Origin: an uncultured bacterium
GTDB lineage: Bacteria; Bacillota; Clostridia; Lachnospirales; Lachnospiraceae
DNA length: 64,000 bases
Assembly: GCA_945828315.1 (NCBI GenBank)
Contig: CALZQA010000002.1
Location: forward strand, 1 to 64,000
Reading direction: 5' to 3'
The notes under the pieces are model-generated. The model was not told where the DNA came from, searched no databases, and saw nothing but the letters and a program-made list of their open reading frames with translations. The translations under genes and the position numbers were made by a program. This document shows, one piece after another, positions 39,342-49,730 of the stretch (position 1 is the first letter of the stretch; the number at the start of each line of letters is the position of its first letter).

Positions 39342-39430
39342 AAGCTTCGGGATCGGGGCAGTTTGCGTGAAAGATCGCGGACCCGGTCTGAGGCTCTGAA
39401 CAGAAAATATGATATGGATCGAGGTAAAAT

Positions 39431-40252
39431 ATGAATAAGATACAGGAATTTGCAAAAAAATATACCATCATTTATTGCATTTTGGCAGAGATCATTGTGC
39501 TGGGCGGAATGACACTGGCAGGAATGCTCTTGGGAATGTTGCTTGGCAATACCGGTATGGATGGCTATATTCTGCAGGCACTGCAGGAGATCGCTGGTGT
39601 GTTGCTTGCTTTTGCAGCGATCAGGGTGAGCGGATGCGCAGATATTTTGACAAAGCGCGGCATAGGCTTTGGAAAAGGTTTGATCGTTGGAGGTTATTTC
39701 CTTTTTATCGGTGTTTACTCAGCGATCGTTTACATGGTGATGTATGAAGGTGAGCGCACATTGCGCCCGTGGTATCTGATCGCAGTGTTTGTGATCTGTA
39801 TGGTGTTCGTGGGTATCACAGAGGAATTTTTGTGCCGCGGCGTGCTGGCAGAGCTTCTGCTTCGCCATTACGGGGCAACAAAAGAGGGCGTGTGGAAGGC
39901 AGTCATTATTTCAGGTGTATTGTTTGGCCTGGCACATTTGTCGAACCTGATCGGAGCTGAGCCGGTAGGAGTGCTTGTTCAGTGTGTAATCGCCGGCATG
40001 ATGGGCATGGCGTTTGCGGCGATTTATTTCCGCACCGGCTGCATTTGGGTGACAGTTGCACTTCATGCGTTTGTGGATATTTGTGCACTTATCACAGGCG
40101 GGTTGTATACAGGCGCGATTGCGGAGGTTATCTCCGGTTATCAGCCCATACAGCTCATCGGCGTTGTGCCGTATGCGATCTTACTGCTGGTGCTGCTGCG
40201 CAAAAAGAAAATGGAGCAGATCCTTGCACGTTTCGGTCAAGATCAGGTTTAA
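39431..40252 (+). CDS. CPBP-family intramembrane metalloprotease
   Basis: TEEFLCRGVLAELLLRHYG; GVLFGLAHLSNL; VALHAFVDICALI. Confidence 0.88.
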   Translation: MNKIQEFAKKYTIIYCILAEIIVLGGMTLAGMLLGMLLGNTGMDGYILQALQEIAGVLLAFAAIRVSGCADILTKRGIGFGKGLIVGGYFLFIGVYSAIVYMVMYEGERTLRPWYLIAVFVICMVFVGITEEFLCRGVLAELLLRHYGATKEGVWKAVIISGVLFGLAHLSNLIGAEPVGVLVQCVIAGMMGMAFAAIYFRTGCIWVTVALHAFVDICALITGGLYTGAIAEVISGYQPIQLIGVVPYAILLLVLLRKKKMEQILARFGQDQV

Positions 40253-40366
40253 GCATAGATAGATTGAACCCATAAATTTCCTCTCATATTTCGAAAGTGA
40301 ACGGAAACACTAGCATTGTAGAGTAAAAGATTACTCGAAAAGCAAACTTATATGGAGGAAACAACC

Positions 40367-40579
40367 ATGGCAAGTAACAATGCAACTACCGGAACAAACC
40401 GGATGGAGGTACCTGAGGCAAAGGACGCAATGAAGCGTTTCAAGGAAGAGGTAGCCAGTGAACTGGGCGTACAGTTAAAGGACGGTTACAACGGTGACCT
40501 TTCTTCCCGCGAGGCAGGTTCCATCGGTGGCGAGATGGTCAGAAAAATGATCAAAAAGCAGGAGGAGCAGATGAAGTAG
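40367..40579 (+). CDS. Alpha/beta-type small acid-soluble spore protein
   Basis: AMKRFKEEVASELGVQL...GDLSSREAGSIGGEMVRKMI. Confidence 0.92.
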   Translation: MASNNATTGTNRMEVPEAKDAMKRFKEEVASELGVQLKDGYNGDLSSREAGSIGGEMVRKMIKKQEEQMK

Positions 40580-40839
40580 TTTCATCGTCTGCACAGCCTG
40601 TACACTCGAAAAAAGGTGTATTTGATCCGATTTCACGTGTCCGGAAGTGTCCGGAACCGTGGAAAAGGCATCAGATGCGCCTTTTTTCTGTATCTTTTCA
40701 TAAAAAATTCAAAAAAGATGTGGAAATTCGCTAATTCCTATGTTATAATCCATAAATGACTGCATAGGCGTTGCTATGCCCTTTTGCAGCAACGCTTTTC
40801 ATATATAATATGATTATATTTAAGGAGGAAACAGTTACA

Positions 40840-42165
40840 ATGAATGTACAGGTTGAGGATTTAGGAAAGAATATGGTGAAGCTCACTGTTGAGGTGGAGG
40901 CTGAGACAGTTGATGCAGCAATTAAGTCCGCATACAATAAGCAGAAAAATAAAATTGCGATCCCGGGCTTCCGTAAGGGAAAAGTACCTCAGGCAATGAT
41001 CGAGAAGATGTATGGCCCCGAAGTGTTCTACGAGGATGCTGCAAACACGATGCTGCAGACACAGTATCCGGTTGCTGTAGAACAGAGTGGTGTGGACATC
41101 GTTTCTCGTCCCACCATCGATGTGACACAGATCGAGAAGGGCAAGCCTTTTATCTTTACTGCTGAGGTTGCAAAGAGACCTGAGGTAACATTAGGAAAGT
41201 ACAACGGAGTTACCGTTACAAAGATCGACACCAGCGTGACCGATGAGGAAGTAGACGCTGAGATCGAGCAGCAGAGAAATATCAATGCAAGAACCGTGAC
41301 CATCACCGACCGCCCCGTAAAGGAAGGCGATACCGCAGTCATCGATTTCGAGGGATTTGTGGACGGCGTTGCATTTGAAGGCGGAAAGGGAGAGAATCAT
41401 CCGTTAGAGATCGGCTCTCATTCCTTCATCGATACATTTGAGGATCAGCTGGTTGGAAAGAACACCGGTGATGAGGTAGAGGTTCATGTGACCTTCCCCG
41501 AGCAGTATCAGGCAGAGGAGCTGGCAGGAAAGCCCGCCACCTTCAAGGTAAAGATCAATGAGATCCGTGCAAAGGAGTTGCCGGAGCTGAACGATGAGTT
41601 TGTACAGGACGTTTCTGAGTTCGATACCATGGCAGAGTACCGCGAGGATACAAAAAAGAAACTGCAGGAGCGCAAGGAGAACGCTGCAAAGGGCACCAAG
41701 GAGGACGAGGCGATCCAGAAGATCATTGACAAGTCCAAGATGGAGATCCCTGAGGCAATGATCGATATGCAGGCAGAGAACATGATCGATGAGTTTGCAC
41801 AGCGCATCGCTGCACAGGGCATGTCATTTGATCAGTACATGCAGTTCTCAGGCATGACGATCGATAAGATGAAAGAGCAGGTTCGCCCGGAGGCATTACA
41901 GCGCATTCAAAGCAGCCTTGTATTAGAGCAGATCGCAAAGGAAGAGAATATTGTTGCATCCGATGAGGATGTAGATGCCGAGGTTGAGAAGATGGCTTCC
42001 ATGTACGGCATGAAGGCAGAGGATCTGAAGAACTATATGGGTGATTCCGAGAAGGAATCCATGAAGCGCGACATCGCTGTGAAGAAGGCAGTAGAGTTCG
42101 TGATGGCGAATGTGAAGGAAAGAGCAAAAGCAAAATCCAAGACCGCAGAAGCAGACGCTGAATAA
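40840..42165 (+). CDS. tig: Trigger factor
   Basis: IPGFRKGKVPQAMIEKMYG; FKBP-like domain; long C-terminal domain. Confidence 0.96.
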   Translation: MNVQVEDLGKNMVKLTVEVEAETVDAAIKSAYNKQKNKIAIPGFRKGKVPQAMIEKMYGPEVFYEDAANTMLQTQYPVAVEQSGVDIVSRPTIDVTQIEKGKPFIFTAEVAKRPEVTLGKYNGVTVTKIDTSVTDEEVDAEIEQQRNINARTVTITDRPVKEGDTAVIDFEGFVDGVAFEGGKGENHPLEIGSHSFIDTFEDQLVGKNTGDEVEVHVTFPEQYQAEELAGKPATFKVKINEIRAKELPELNDEFVQDVSEFDTMAEYREDTKKKLQERKENAAKGTKEDEAIQKIIDKSKMEIPEAMIDMQAENMIDEFAQRIAAQGMSFDQYMQFSGMTIDKMKEQVRPEALQRIQSSLVLEQIAKEENIVASDEDVDAEVEKMASMYGMKAEDLKNYMGDSEKESMKRDIAVKKAVEFVMANVKERAKAKSKTAEADAE

Positions 42166-42178
42166 AACGAAAGATGAG

Positions 42179-42212
42179 CAGGCTGACCTTATGCCGGGTC
42201 AGTCTGTTTCTA
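42179..42212 (+). terminator. Terminator after tig
   Basis: CAGGCTGACC-TTATGCC-GGGTCAGTCTGTTTC. Confidence 0.7.
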
Positions 42213-42282
42213 ATTTCATGGGATTTTTTATCAGGTGTTCCGTGAAATTATAATTATGCGAAGATTAAAGGAGGTTTTTTTC

Positions 42283-42864
42283 ATGAGTTTAGTACCTTAT
42301 GTCGTAGAGCAGACAAGCAGAGGCGAGCGTTCCTATGATATTTATTCCAGACTGTTAAAAGAGCGAATCATCTTTTTGGGTGAGGAGGTCAATGAGACTA
42401 CCGCGAGCCTTATCGTTGCACAGATGCTTTTCTTAGAGTCTGAAGACCCAGGAAAAGATATTCATTTATACATCAATTCACCCGGCGGAATGGTGACTGC
42501 AGGTATGGCGATCTATGACACCATGCAGTATATCAAATGCGATGTTTCCACCATCTGTATCGGTATGGCGGCAAGTATGGGTGCTTTTCTTCTGGCAGGC
42601 GGAGCAAAGGGCAAGCGTTTTGCGCTGCCCAATGCGGAGATCATGATCCATCAGCCTTCCGGCGGAGCAAAAGGTCAGGCAACAGAGATCCAGATCGCAG
42701 CCGAGAATATTTTAAAGACAAAGAAAAAATTAAATGAGATCTTAGCGGCAAATACCGGAAAGTCGTATGAGCAGATTGCGGCAGACACCGAGCGTGATAA
42801 CTATATGAGTGCACAGGAGGCTGTTGAGTACGGTCTGATCGACAGTATCATTACAAATCATTGA
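42283..42864 (+). CDS. clpP: ATP-dependent Clp protease proteolytic subunit
   Basis: [54 protein letters not shown]. Confidence 0.97.
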   Translation: MSLVPYVVEQTSRGERSYDIYSRLLKERIIFLGEEVNETTASLIVAQMLFLESEDPGKDIHLYINSPGGMVTAGMAIYDTMQYIKCDVSTICIGMAASMGAFLLAGGAKGKRFALPNAEIMIHQPSGGAKGQATEIQIAAENILKTKKKLNEILAANTGKSYEQIAADTERDNYMSAQEAVEYGLIDSIITNH

Positions 42865-42933
42865 TGAAGCGTTTTGAGTATGTCGGAGCACTTGCTGTAT
42901 AGATCATGAAAAAATGATTCAGGAGAGACAACA

Positions 42934-44175
42934 GTGGCAGGTAAAAATATGGAAAAGATCCGCTGCAGCTTCTGCGGAAAATCCCAGGAGCAGGTGCGCA
43001 AGCTGATCGCAGGTCCGGGCGGAGCCTATATCTGTGATGAGTGTGTGGATATCTGTGCGGAGATCATTGAGGAAGAGTTTGAAGATGAGCCGATCCAGCC
43101 GAAGGCAGATTTTGAGATCAATCTTCAAAAACCGAAAAAATTAAAAGAATTTTTGGATGAATATGTGATCGGACAGGACGAGGCCAAAAAGGTGCTGTCC
43201 GTGGCAGTTTACAATCATTATAAGCGTATTATGAGTGAGCAGGAGAACGACGTGGAACTGCAGAAGAGCAATATTCTGATGCTCGGTCCCACCGGTTCCG
43301 GAAAGACACTCCTTGCGCAGACATTGGCGCGTGTCTTGAACGTGCCCTTTGCGATCGCGGATGCGACGACGCTGACGGAGGCCGGTTATGTGGGCGAGGA
43401 TGTGGAAAATATCCTGTTAAAGCTCATTCAGGCGGCTGACTATGATATTGAGCGTGCGCAGTGCGGAATCGTCTACATTGATGAGATCGACAAGATCACA
43501 AAGAAATCAGAGAATGTTTCCATCACCCGTGATGTTTCCGGTGAGGGTGTACAGCAGGCGCTTTTAAAGATCCTGGAGGGAACACAGGCCAGTGTTCCGC
43601 CTCAGGGAGGCAGAAAGCATCCACAGCAGGAACTGATCCAGATCGATACCACCAACATTCTGTTTATTTGTGGTGGTGCGTTCGATGGCCTTGAGAAGAT
43701 CATCGAGAATCGTATGGATCAGAAATCTATTGGTTTTAATGCGGAGATCCGGGAGAAAAATGAGAAGAATACCGGTGAACTGTTCAAGCATGTGATGCCG
43801 CAGGATTTCGTGAAATTCGGACTGATCCCGGAGTTTGTGGGACGTGTGCCGGTGACAGTATCACTTGATTCGCTGGATAAAGATGCATTGATGCGCATTT
43901 TAAGAGAGCCGAAGAATTCCCTGATCAAGCAGTATACGAGACTGTTTGAGCTTGACGGGGTAGAACTTTACTTTAAGGATGATGCGGTAGAGGCTATCGC
44001 AGATAAATCTTTGGAGCAGAAGACCGGTGCCAGAGGACTCCGTTCTATCATGGAGCATACGCTGGAGGATCTGATGTATGAGATCCCTTCAGATGAGGAT
44101 ATCATTGCATGCACGATCACGCGTGATGCCGTGGAATTTACCGGGGCACCGGAGATTGAGCGCAAGGGTGCGTAA
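42934..44175 (+). CDS. clpX: ATP-dependent Clp protease ATP-binding subunit ClpX
   Basis: [44 protein letters not shown]. Confidence 0.97.
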   Translation: MAGKNMEKIRCSFCGKSQEQVRKLIAGPGGAYICDECVDICAEIIEEEFEDEPIQPKADFEINLQKPKKLKEFLDEYVIGQDEAKKVLSVAVYNHYKRIMSEQENDVELQKSNILMLGPTGSGKTLLAQTLARVLNVPFAIADATTLTEAGYVGEDVENILLKLIQAADYDIERAQCGIVYIDEIDKITKKSENVSITRDVSGEGVQQALLKILEGTQASVPPQGGRKHPQQELIQIDTTNILFICGGAFDGLEKIIENRMDQKSIGFNAEIREKNEKNTGELFKHVMPQDFVKFGLIPEFVGRVPVTVSLDSLDKDALMRILREPKNSLIKQYTRLFELDGVELYFKDDAVEAIADKSLEQKTGARGLRSIMEHTLEDLMYEIPSDEDIIACTITRDAVEFTGAPEIERKGA

Positions 44176-44189
44176 CAAATGCGTGAAGC

Positions 44190-44224
44190 CCGCCTGTAGG
44201 GATGCCTTACAGGCGGCTTTTTGT
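44190..44224 (+). terminator. Terminator after clpX
   Basis: GCCCGCCTGTA-GGGATGCCT-TACAGGCGGCTTTTTG. Confidence 0.8.
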
Positions 44225-44782
44225 TATTTTGCAGCCAGGTTACGCGAAGATAGGAATATGCCTATGCGCTATCCTCTGCATGACAGTGCCGACAGTCATT
44301 TGATGCGCCCTTTCTCTGCGTGACAGTTTTTGCAGTCTGTTATGCTCGACGGGTAAATCACACGGTCAGGCTCGGAGTCCAAGCAAGTACAGCTTGGCTC
44401 CGTAGCCTTTTGGTTGGCTTATTAACGTTCATTCCGCGTGAACCCGTCGCATAAACGACTGTCAAAAACTGTCATGCAGGATGCGGTCGCACAAAATACC
44501 TGTCGGAGTTGACATGCAGAGCACAGTCGCATATTTGATATGCTGTCTTGGTCGGGCTGCAGAATCGCAAAAACCTTTAGCAGAGAATTTGTCAGGTCGG
44601 TTATGCGTTTGTATTCTGCGTGCCGGTATTTTGCAGTCATTTATGCGACGGGTACGCGCGGATATAACGTGTCGGAATCTCTCATCAGGCAGCAGAGAAA
44701 AGCCGGTTTTGCTTTTACTCTGTGCCACCTCGCGTGATTTACCCGTTAAGCATAACAGACGGCAAAATACCGGCATGTAGAA
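44225..44782. repeat. Degenerate inverted/tandem repeat array between clpX and lon
   Basis: Copies of GTGATTTACCCGT(T/C)(A/G)AGCATAACAGAC(T/G)G..AAAxAC(T)(G)(T/G)CA(C/T)GCAG in both orientations (44315-44363 minus, 44438-44478 plus, 44615-44655 minus, 44734-44775 plus). Confidence 0.75.
44369..44412 (+). terminator. Strong hairpin inside the repeat array, terminator-like
   Basis: GGCTCGGAG(T)CCAAGC-AAGTACA-GCTTGGCTCCG(T)AGCCTTTT. Confidence 0.55.
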
Positions 44783-44833
44783 GAAAGACGTATAATCGAT
44801 CTGACAAAGAATAAAAGATAGAAAGGCAACAAA

Positions 44834-47158
44834 ATGACAGACATCATCGTACAACTCCCCGCCGTCGCACTGCGTGGCATGGTGATCCTGCCGGGCATGA
44901 TGATCCATTTCGACATCAGCAGACCCCGCTCGATCCATGCAGTAGAGCAGGCGATGATGGAGGACGAAAAGATCTTTCTTGTGGCACAGCGCGATCCCGA
45001 TACGGACGATCCCACACAGGAAGAATTATATAATATCGGGACGATCGCACACATCAAACAGGTCATTAAGATGCAGGGTGGAGTCATCCGCGTACTCGTC
45101 GAGGGAGAGGAGCGCGCAGAGCTGGGAGAACTGCTGGATGAAGAAAAATTCCTGAAGGTACAGGCGATCCGTTTTGATCCGGAGGAGATGGAGGAACTTT
45201 CCGACATCGCAAAGCAGGGTATGCTGCGGGGCGTGCAGGAGACCTTTGCCCGTTATGCGGCAGTAAATGGCAAGATCGGCAAGGAATTTCTGCGTCAGAT
45301 CAGCGAGCGCACGGATCTGGACGGAACGCTGGATGTGATCGCAAACAATCTTGCTGTGGATTTCCGTGGAAAACAGCGCCTGCTGGAGGCGGTGACACTG
45401 ACGGAGCGATACGAGGTGCTCGTGGCAATGCTCCTGCAGGAGATGGAGATCATCGCTGTCAAAAACGAATTTCAGGAAAAAGTGAAGGCGGAAGTGGATA
45501 AAAACCAGAAGGAATATCTGCTCCGTGAACAGATGAAGGTGATCCGTCAGGAGCTGGGCGAGGATAATACGGAGAGCGATGTTGATAATTTCCGTGCAGA
45601 GCTGAAAAAACTTAAGGCAGACGCAGAGATCAAGGAAAAGATCAGCAAGGAGATCGATCGCTTTAAAAACATTCCGTCCAATTCTTCGGAAAGCGCTGTC
45701 CTGCGCGGATATATCGAGACGCTGCTGGAGCTTCCGTGGAAAAAGGTGTCCAAGGACAATAAGGATCTGGCCCATGCAAAGCAGGTGCTGGAGGAGCAGC
45801 ATTTTGGGCTGGAAAAGGTCAAAGAGCGTATGCTGGAATTTCTTGCTGTGCGCAATCTGACCAGCAAGGGTGACAGCCCGATCATCTGTCTGGTGGGCCC
45901 TCCCGGCACCGGAAAGACAAGCATTGCGCGCTCGGTGGCAGAAGCGCTGAATAAAAAATACGTGCGCATCTGTCTGGGCGGTGTGCGTGATGAGGCGGAG
46001 ATCCGGGGACACAGGCGTACATACGTTGGTGCTATGCCGGGGCGTCTGGTGACAGCGCTGCGCACGGCAGGCGTCAGCAATCCGCTGATCTTATTGGATG
46101 AGATCGACAAGGTCAGCAGCGACTACAAGGGAGATACCTCATCTGCGCTGCTGGAGGTGTTGGACGGCGAGCAAAACCAGAAGTTCCGTGATCATTATGT
46201 GGAGCTTCCGGTGGATCTTTCGGAGGTATTGTTTATCTGTACGGCGAATTCCACAGAAACGATCCCGCGGCCGCTCCTTGACCGTATGGAGATCATTGAG
46301 GTGACGAGCTATACGGCAAATGAGAAGTACCATATTGCCACGGATCATCTGCTGCCCAAGCAGATGAAGAAGAACGGTCTGAAGGAAGGGCAGCTGGATA
46401 TCAGCCGGGCTGCGATGGAACAGATCATTTCCGGCTATACGAGAGAGGCGGGCGTCCGCAATCTGGAGCGAAAGCTGGGCGAGATCTGCCGGAAAGCCGC
46501 ACGTCGTATCTACGAGGGTAAAAAAGAGCAGATCAAGATCACCGCAGGAAACCTGGAGCAGTATCTGGGCAAGGCCAAATACAGCGAGGAGAAAGCGGGT
46601 GCAACCAATGAAGTGGGCATCGTGCGCGGTCTGGCATGGACCAGCGTAGGCGGTGTTACACTGGAGGTAGAGGTAAACCTGATGCCGGGTAAAGGCGAGA
46701 TGAAGCTGACCGGTCAGATGGGAGATGTGATGAAGGAGTCTGCACAGACGGCACTCAGCTTTGTGCGTTCTGTCAGCGCGGACTATGGCATTGAAAAGGA
46801 ATTTTTCAGCGAGCATGATATCCATATCCATATACCGGAAGGAGCTGTGCCAAAAGACGGTCCGTCTGCGGGTATCACAATGGCATCTGCGATGCTCTCG
46901 GCAGTGACGGGAACGCCTGCGCGGGCAGATGTTGCAATGACCGGTGAGATCACGCTGCGGGGGCGCGTGCTGCCTATCGGAGGCTTGAAAGAGAAACTGC
47001 TGGCGGCAAAAAATGCCGGAGTGAAGACTGTATGTATCCCGAAGAAGAATGAAAAGGATCTGGAGGAGATCTCTGCGGAGATCACGAGAGGACTTTCCAT
47101 CATTCCGGTGGAGCATATGAATGAAGTATTAGAGGTTATTTTAGCAAAGGAGGCATGA
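44834..47158 (+). CDS. lon: ATP-dependent protease Lon
   Basis: GPPGTGKTSIARSVA; DGPSAGITMASAMLSAVTG. Confidence 0.97.
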   Translation: MTDIIVQLPAVALRGMVILPGMMIHFDISRPRSIHAVEQAMMEDEKIFLVAQRDPDTDDPTQEELYNIGTIAHIKQVIKMQGGVIRVLVEGEERAELGELLDEEKFLKVQAIRFDPEEMEELSDIAKQGMLRGVQETFARYAAVNGKIGKEFLRQISERTDLDGTLDVIANNLAVDFRGKQRLLEAVTLTERYEVLVAMLLQEMEIIAVKNEFQEKVKAEVDKNQKEYLLREQMKVIRQELGEDNTESDVDNFRAELKKLKADAEIKEKISKEIDRFKNIPSNSSESAVLRGYIETLLELPWKKVSKDNKDLAHAKQVLEEQHFGLEKVKERMLEFLAVRNLTSKGDSPIICLVGPPGTGKTSIARSVAEALNKKYVRICLGGVRDEAEIRGHRRTYVGAMPGRLVTALRTAGVSNPLILLDEIDKVSSDYKGDTSSALLEVLDGEQNQKFRDHYVELPVDLSEVLFICTANSTETIPRPLLDRMEIIEVTSYTANEKYHIATDHLLPKQMKKNGLKEGQLDISRAAMEQIISGYTREAGVRNLERKLGEICRKAARRIYEGKKEQIKITAGNLEQYLGKAKYSEEKAGATNEVGIVRGLAWTSVGGVTLEVEVNLMPGKGEMKLTGQMGDVMKESAQTALSFVRSVSADYGIEKEFFSEHDIHIHIPEGAVPKDGPSAGITMASAMLSAVTGTPARADVAMTGEITLRGRVLPIGGLKEKLLAAKNAGVKTVCIPKKNEKDLEEISAEITRGLSIIPVEHMNEVLEVILAKEA

Positions 47159-47159
47159 G

Positions 47160-47753
47160 ATGGTAATTAAAGAAGTGAGTCTGGAGACTGTCTGCGGGAT
47201 CACGAGCAAGATCCCGGACAATCAGCTGCCGGAGATCGCGTTTGCCGGAAAATCAAACGTCGGCAAATCATCGTTGATCAACGGGCTGATGAACCGGAAA
47301 TCGCTGGCTCGCACGTCTTCTCAGCCGGGCAAGACACAGACGATCAATTTTTATAACATCAATCATGCGATGTATCTGGTGGATCTGCCGGGCTATGGTT
47401 ATGCGAAGGTCTCTGAGTCGGAGCGCGCCAAGTGGGGTAAAATGATCGAGAATTATCTGCATACAAGTAAGCAGCTAAAGGCGGTTTTCCTGCTTGTTGA
47501 CATTCGGCACACACCCGGTGCGAATGATAAAACGATGTATGACTGGATCGTTTATCAGGGATACCGGCCGATCATCATCGCAACAAAGCTGGATAAATTA
47601 AAGCGCTCACAGGTGCAGAAGGCTTTGAAGGAGGTGCGCACCGGTCTGGGCTTAAAGCCGGATGATATCGTGATCCCGTTTTCTGCACAGACAAAGCAGG
47701 GCAGGGACGAGATCTGGGCATTGATGGATGAACTGATCGGAGTTGAATCATGA
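47160..47753 (+). CDS. ysxC: Ribosome biogenesis GTPase YsxC/EngB
   Basis: AGKSNVGKSSLINGLMNRK; SQPGKTQTINFY; DLPGYGYAKVS. Confidence 0.96.
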   Translation: MVIKEVSLETVCGITSKIPDNQLPEIAFAGKSNVGKSSLINGLMNRKSLARTSSQPGKTQTINFYNINHAMYLVDLPGYGYAKVSESERAKWGKMIENYLHTSKQLKAVFLLVDIRHTPGANDKTMYDWIVYQGYRPIIIATKLDKLKRSQVQKALKEVRTGLGLKPDDIVIPFSAQTKQGRDEIWALMDELIGVES

Positions 47754-48832
47754 AAAAAACAGGAAAAAGGATAGGTATCATTTTCGCAGTTATTATAGGG
47801 ATTGTACTGGCTGCGGTGCTGGCTCTTCTGACCGTTCTGACAGTGACCGAATATAAACCGGCAGATGTGGAGAAGGTAAGCGGCTTCGGCAGAGCAAAAA
47901 AAGAGATAAAAACAGGCGACAGCATCGATGTCATCTCATGGAACATCGGTTACGGCGCTCTGGGTGATAATGCTGACTTTTTTATGGACGGAGGAACGAA
48001 GGTCAAGCCTTCCACAAAGGAACGGGTGGAGGAGAATATTGGTGCGGTCACGGATTTCCTGTCAGAGGAAGCGGCGGATATCGTGCTGCTGCAGGAGGTG
48101 GACGAGAATTCCACACACTCCTATTATCTGAATGAGCGCAGCATGATCATGCAGGGACTGGAGGATGCAGGCCTTTCCTATGAGAACCGGCTGGCATATA
48201 ATTATAAGACCCTGTTTGTGCCGTATCCCATTCCGCCGATCGGCAGGGAACAGTCGGGAGTGGCGACCTTTAGCGCTTATCCGGCATCGGATGCGGAGCG
48301 CATTTCCTTGCCGTGTCCGTTTTCTTATCCGATCCGTCTGGCAAACTTAAAGCGTTGTCTTCTGGTGAACCGGATTCCTGTGTCAGACAGTAACAAGGAG
48401 CTGGTGGTGATCAATCTTCATTTGGAGGCATATGATGACGGCGAGGGAAAAGAAGCACAGACGCGGATGCTGGCGCAGCTTTTGCATGAGGAGGCGGCCA
48501 AGGGCAACTATGTGATCGCGGGCGGAGATTTCAATCAGACGTTTGATACGGTCGATCTTTCGGATTACCCGATGCAGGGAGAAACTCTGTGGCAGCCCGG
48601 GGTGATCAATACGGATGAATTTGCCGGGATGCAGTGCCTGATGGATGAGCGTGTTCCGTCCTGTCGTTCGCTGGACCGTGCATATCATGCGGATGATCCG
48701 ACATTCCAGTACTATATGCTGGATGGCTATCTGCTGTCTGATAATCTGACGGTAGAAACTTTCGAGACTGTTGATCTGGGGTTTGTAAATTCTGACCACA
48801 ATCCGGTCCGTCTGCGGGTCACTGTCGAATAA
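47750..48832 (+). CDS. Membrane-anchored endonuclease/exonuclease/phosphatase family protein
   Basis: N-terminal TM; SWNIGYGAL, LLQEVDENS, VIAGGDFNQTFD, GFVNSDHNPV. Confidence 0.85.
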   Translation: MKKTGKRIGIIFAVIIGIVLAAVLALLTVLTVTEYKPADVEKVSGFGRAKKEIKTGDSIDVISWNIGYGALGDNADFFMDGGTKVKPSTKERVEENIGAVTDFLSEEAADIVLLQEVDENSTHSYYLNERSMIMQGLEDAGLSYENRLAYNYKTLFVPYPIPPIGREQSGVATFSAYPASDAERISLPCPFSYPIRLANLKRCLLVNRIPVSDSNKELVVINLHLEAYDDGEGKEAQTRMLAQLLHEEAAKGNYVIAGGDFNQTFDTVDLSDYPMQGETLWQPGVINTDEFAGMQCLMDERVPSCRSLDRAYHADDPTFQYYMLDGYLLSDNLTVETFETVDLGFVNSDHNPVRLRVTVE

Positions 48833-48907
48833 TCTGAAAGTGAGTCGACAATTTTTGGAATATGCATTTATAGAATATTTGGTGTTAAATCAAAGAGAAG
48901 GATAAAA

Positions 48908-49633
48908 ATGGCAATGATAGTCAGCATATGTGATGACAATTCGATCGGAAGAGATGTCTTAAGGGAGCTCCTCCTGGAATACAAGAAACAGCGTGAAATA
49001 TCAGACTTAACGATTCTGGAATATGATTCGCCGGTGGCGCTGGGGAAAGACCTTGACCGTGTGGAATCGGATGTGTATCTGTTGGATATCTTCTTCCCGG
49101 ACGGAAACGGGATCGACCTTGCACGGGAGATCCGACTGCGTTATCATCACAACCCGATCATCTTTATTACTTCTTCGCAAAAGGATACCATGAATGCGTT
49201 CAATGTGTTTGCGTTGCGCTATTTTGTAAAACCGGTGAGACCAAAGCCGTTTTTTGAGACGATGGATTATGCAGTGGGACGGCTGCAGGAAGATGCGCCA
49301 AAGTATTTTATGATAAATACCACCGAGGGAAAGCAGAGGCTTCGCTTTTCTTCAATCATGTATGTGGAGAGAAAAAATCAGGTCCTGCACATTACAATGA
49401 ATACCGGAAAAGTATACGAGAGCGTGACGCTGCGGGAGGCTTTTGCCAGCAAGCTACGGCCGCTTTTGGAGGATGACCGGTTTGTGCAGACGCATGTTTC
49501 CTTTGTTGTAAATCTGGATGCGGTGGATGTCTATCGAAAGGATCATATGATCATGCAGGACGGAAGGAGCATCCCCATCAGCCGTAATTTTAATACAAGT
49601 GTTAAGGAGCGATATTTGTCGTATTTTTGTTAA
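48908..49633 (+). CDS. LytTR-family response regulator (no adjacent kinase)
   Basis: Receiver VSICDDN...VYLLDIFFPDGNG...ITSSQ; LytTR domain IMYVERKNQVLHI...FVQTHVSFVVNLDAV. Confidence 0.9.
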   Translation: MAMIVSICDDNSIGRDVLRELLLEYKKQREISDLTILEYDSPVALGKDLDRVESDVYLLDIFFPDGNGIDLAREIRLRYHHNPIIFITSSQKDTMNAFNVFALRYFVKPVRPKPFFETMDYAVGRLQEDAPKYFMINTTEGKQRLRFSSIMYVERKNQVLHITMNTGKVYESVTLREAFASKLRPLLEDDRFVQTHVSFVVNLDAVDVYRKDHMIMQDGRSIPISRNFNTSVKERYLSYFC

Positions 49634-49730
49634 AATTTTGCAAAAATTGACTGGTTTTTTGTAATTTTGCAACAACTATTCACATTTTTTCTCAAATATG
49701 ATAACCTACGACTTGAAAGGAGTGGGGTTT

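Noticed and set aside
40253-40366. Sigma-G promoter for the SASP gene
   Set aside because: A CATTGTA -10-like element exists (about 40313) but no convincing -35 at the right spacing, so not annotated.
44225-44782. CRISPR array
   Set aside because: Units are degenerate, occur in both orientations and lack uniform spacers; no cas genes nearby.
44462-44938. ORFs (158 aa minus, 99 aa plus) across the clpX-lon intergenic region
   Set aside because: They run through the repeat array in both strands, lack convincing RBS and one overlaps the lon start; treated as repeat-derived shadows.
45026-46012. 328-aa (and 46139-47116, 325-aa) minus-strand ORFs antisense to lon
   Set aside because: Antisense shadow ORFs of a well-supported lon gene; no RBS or domain signal.
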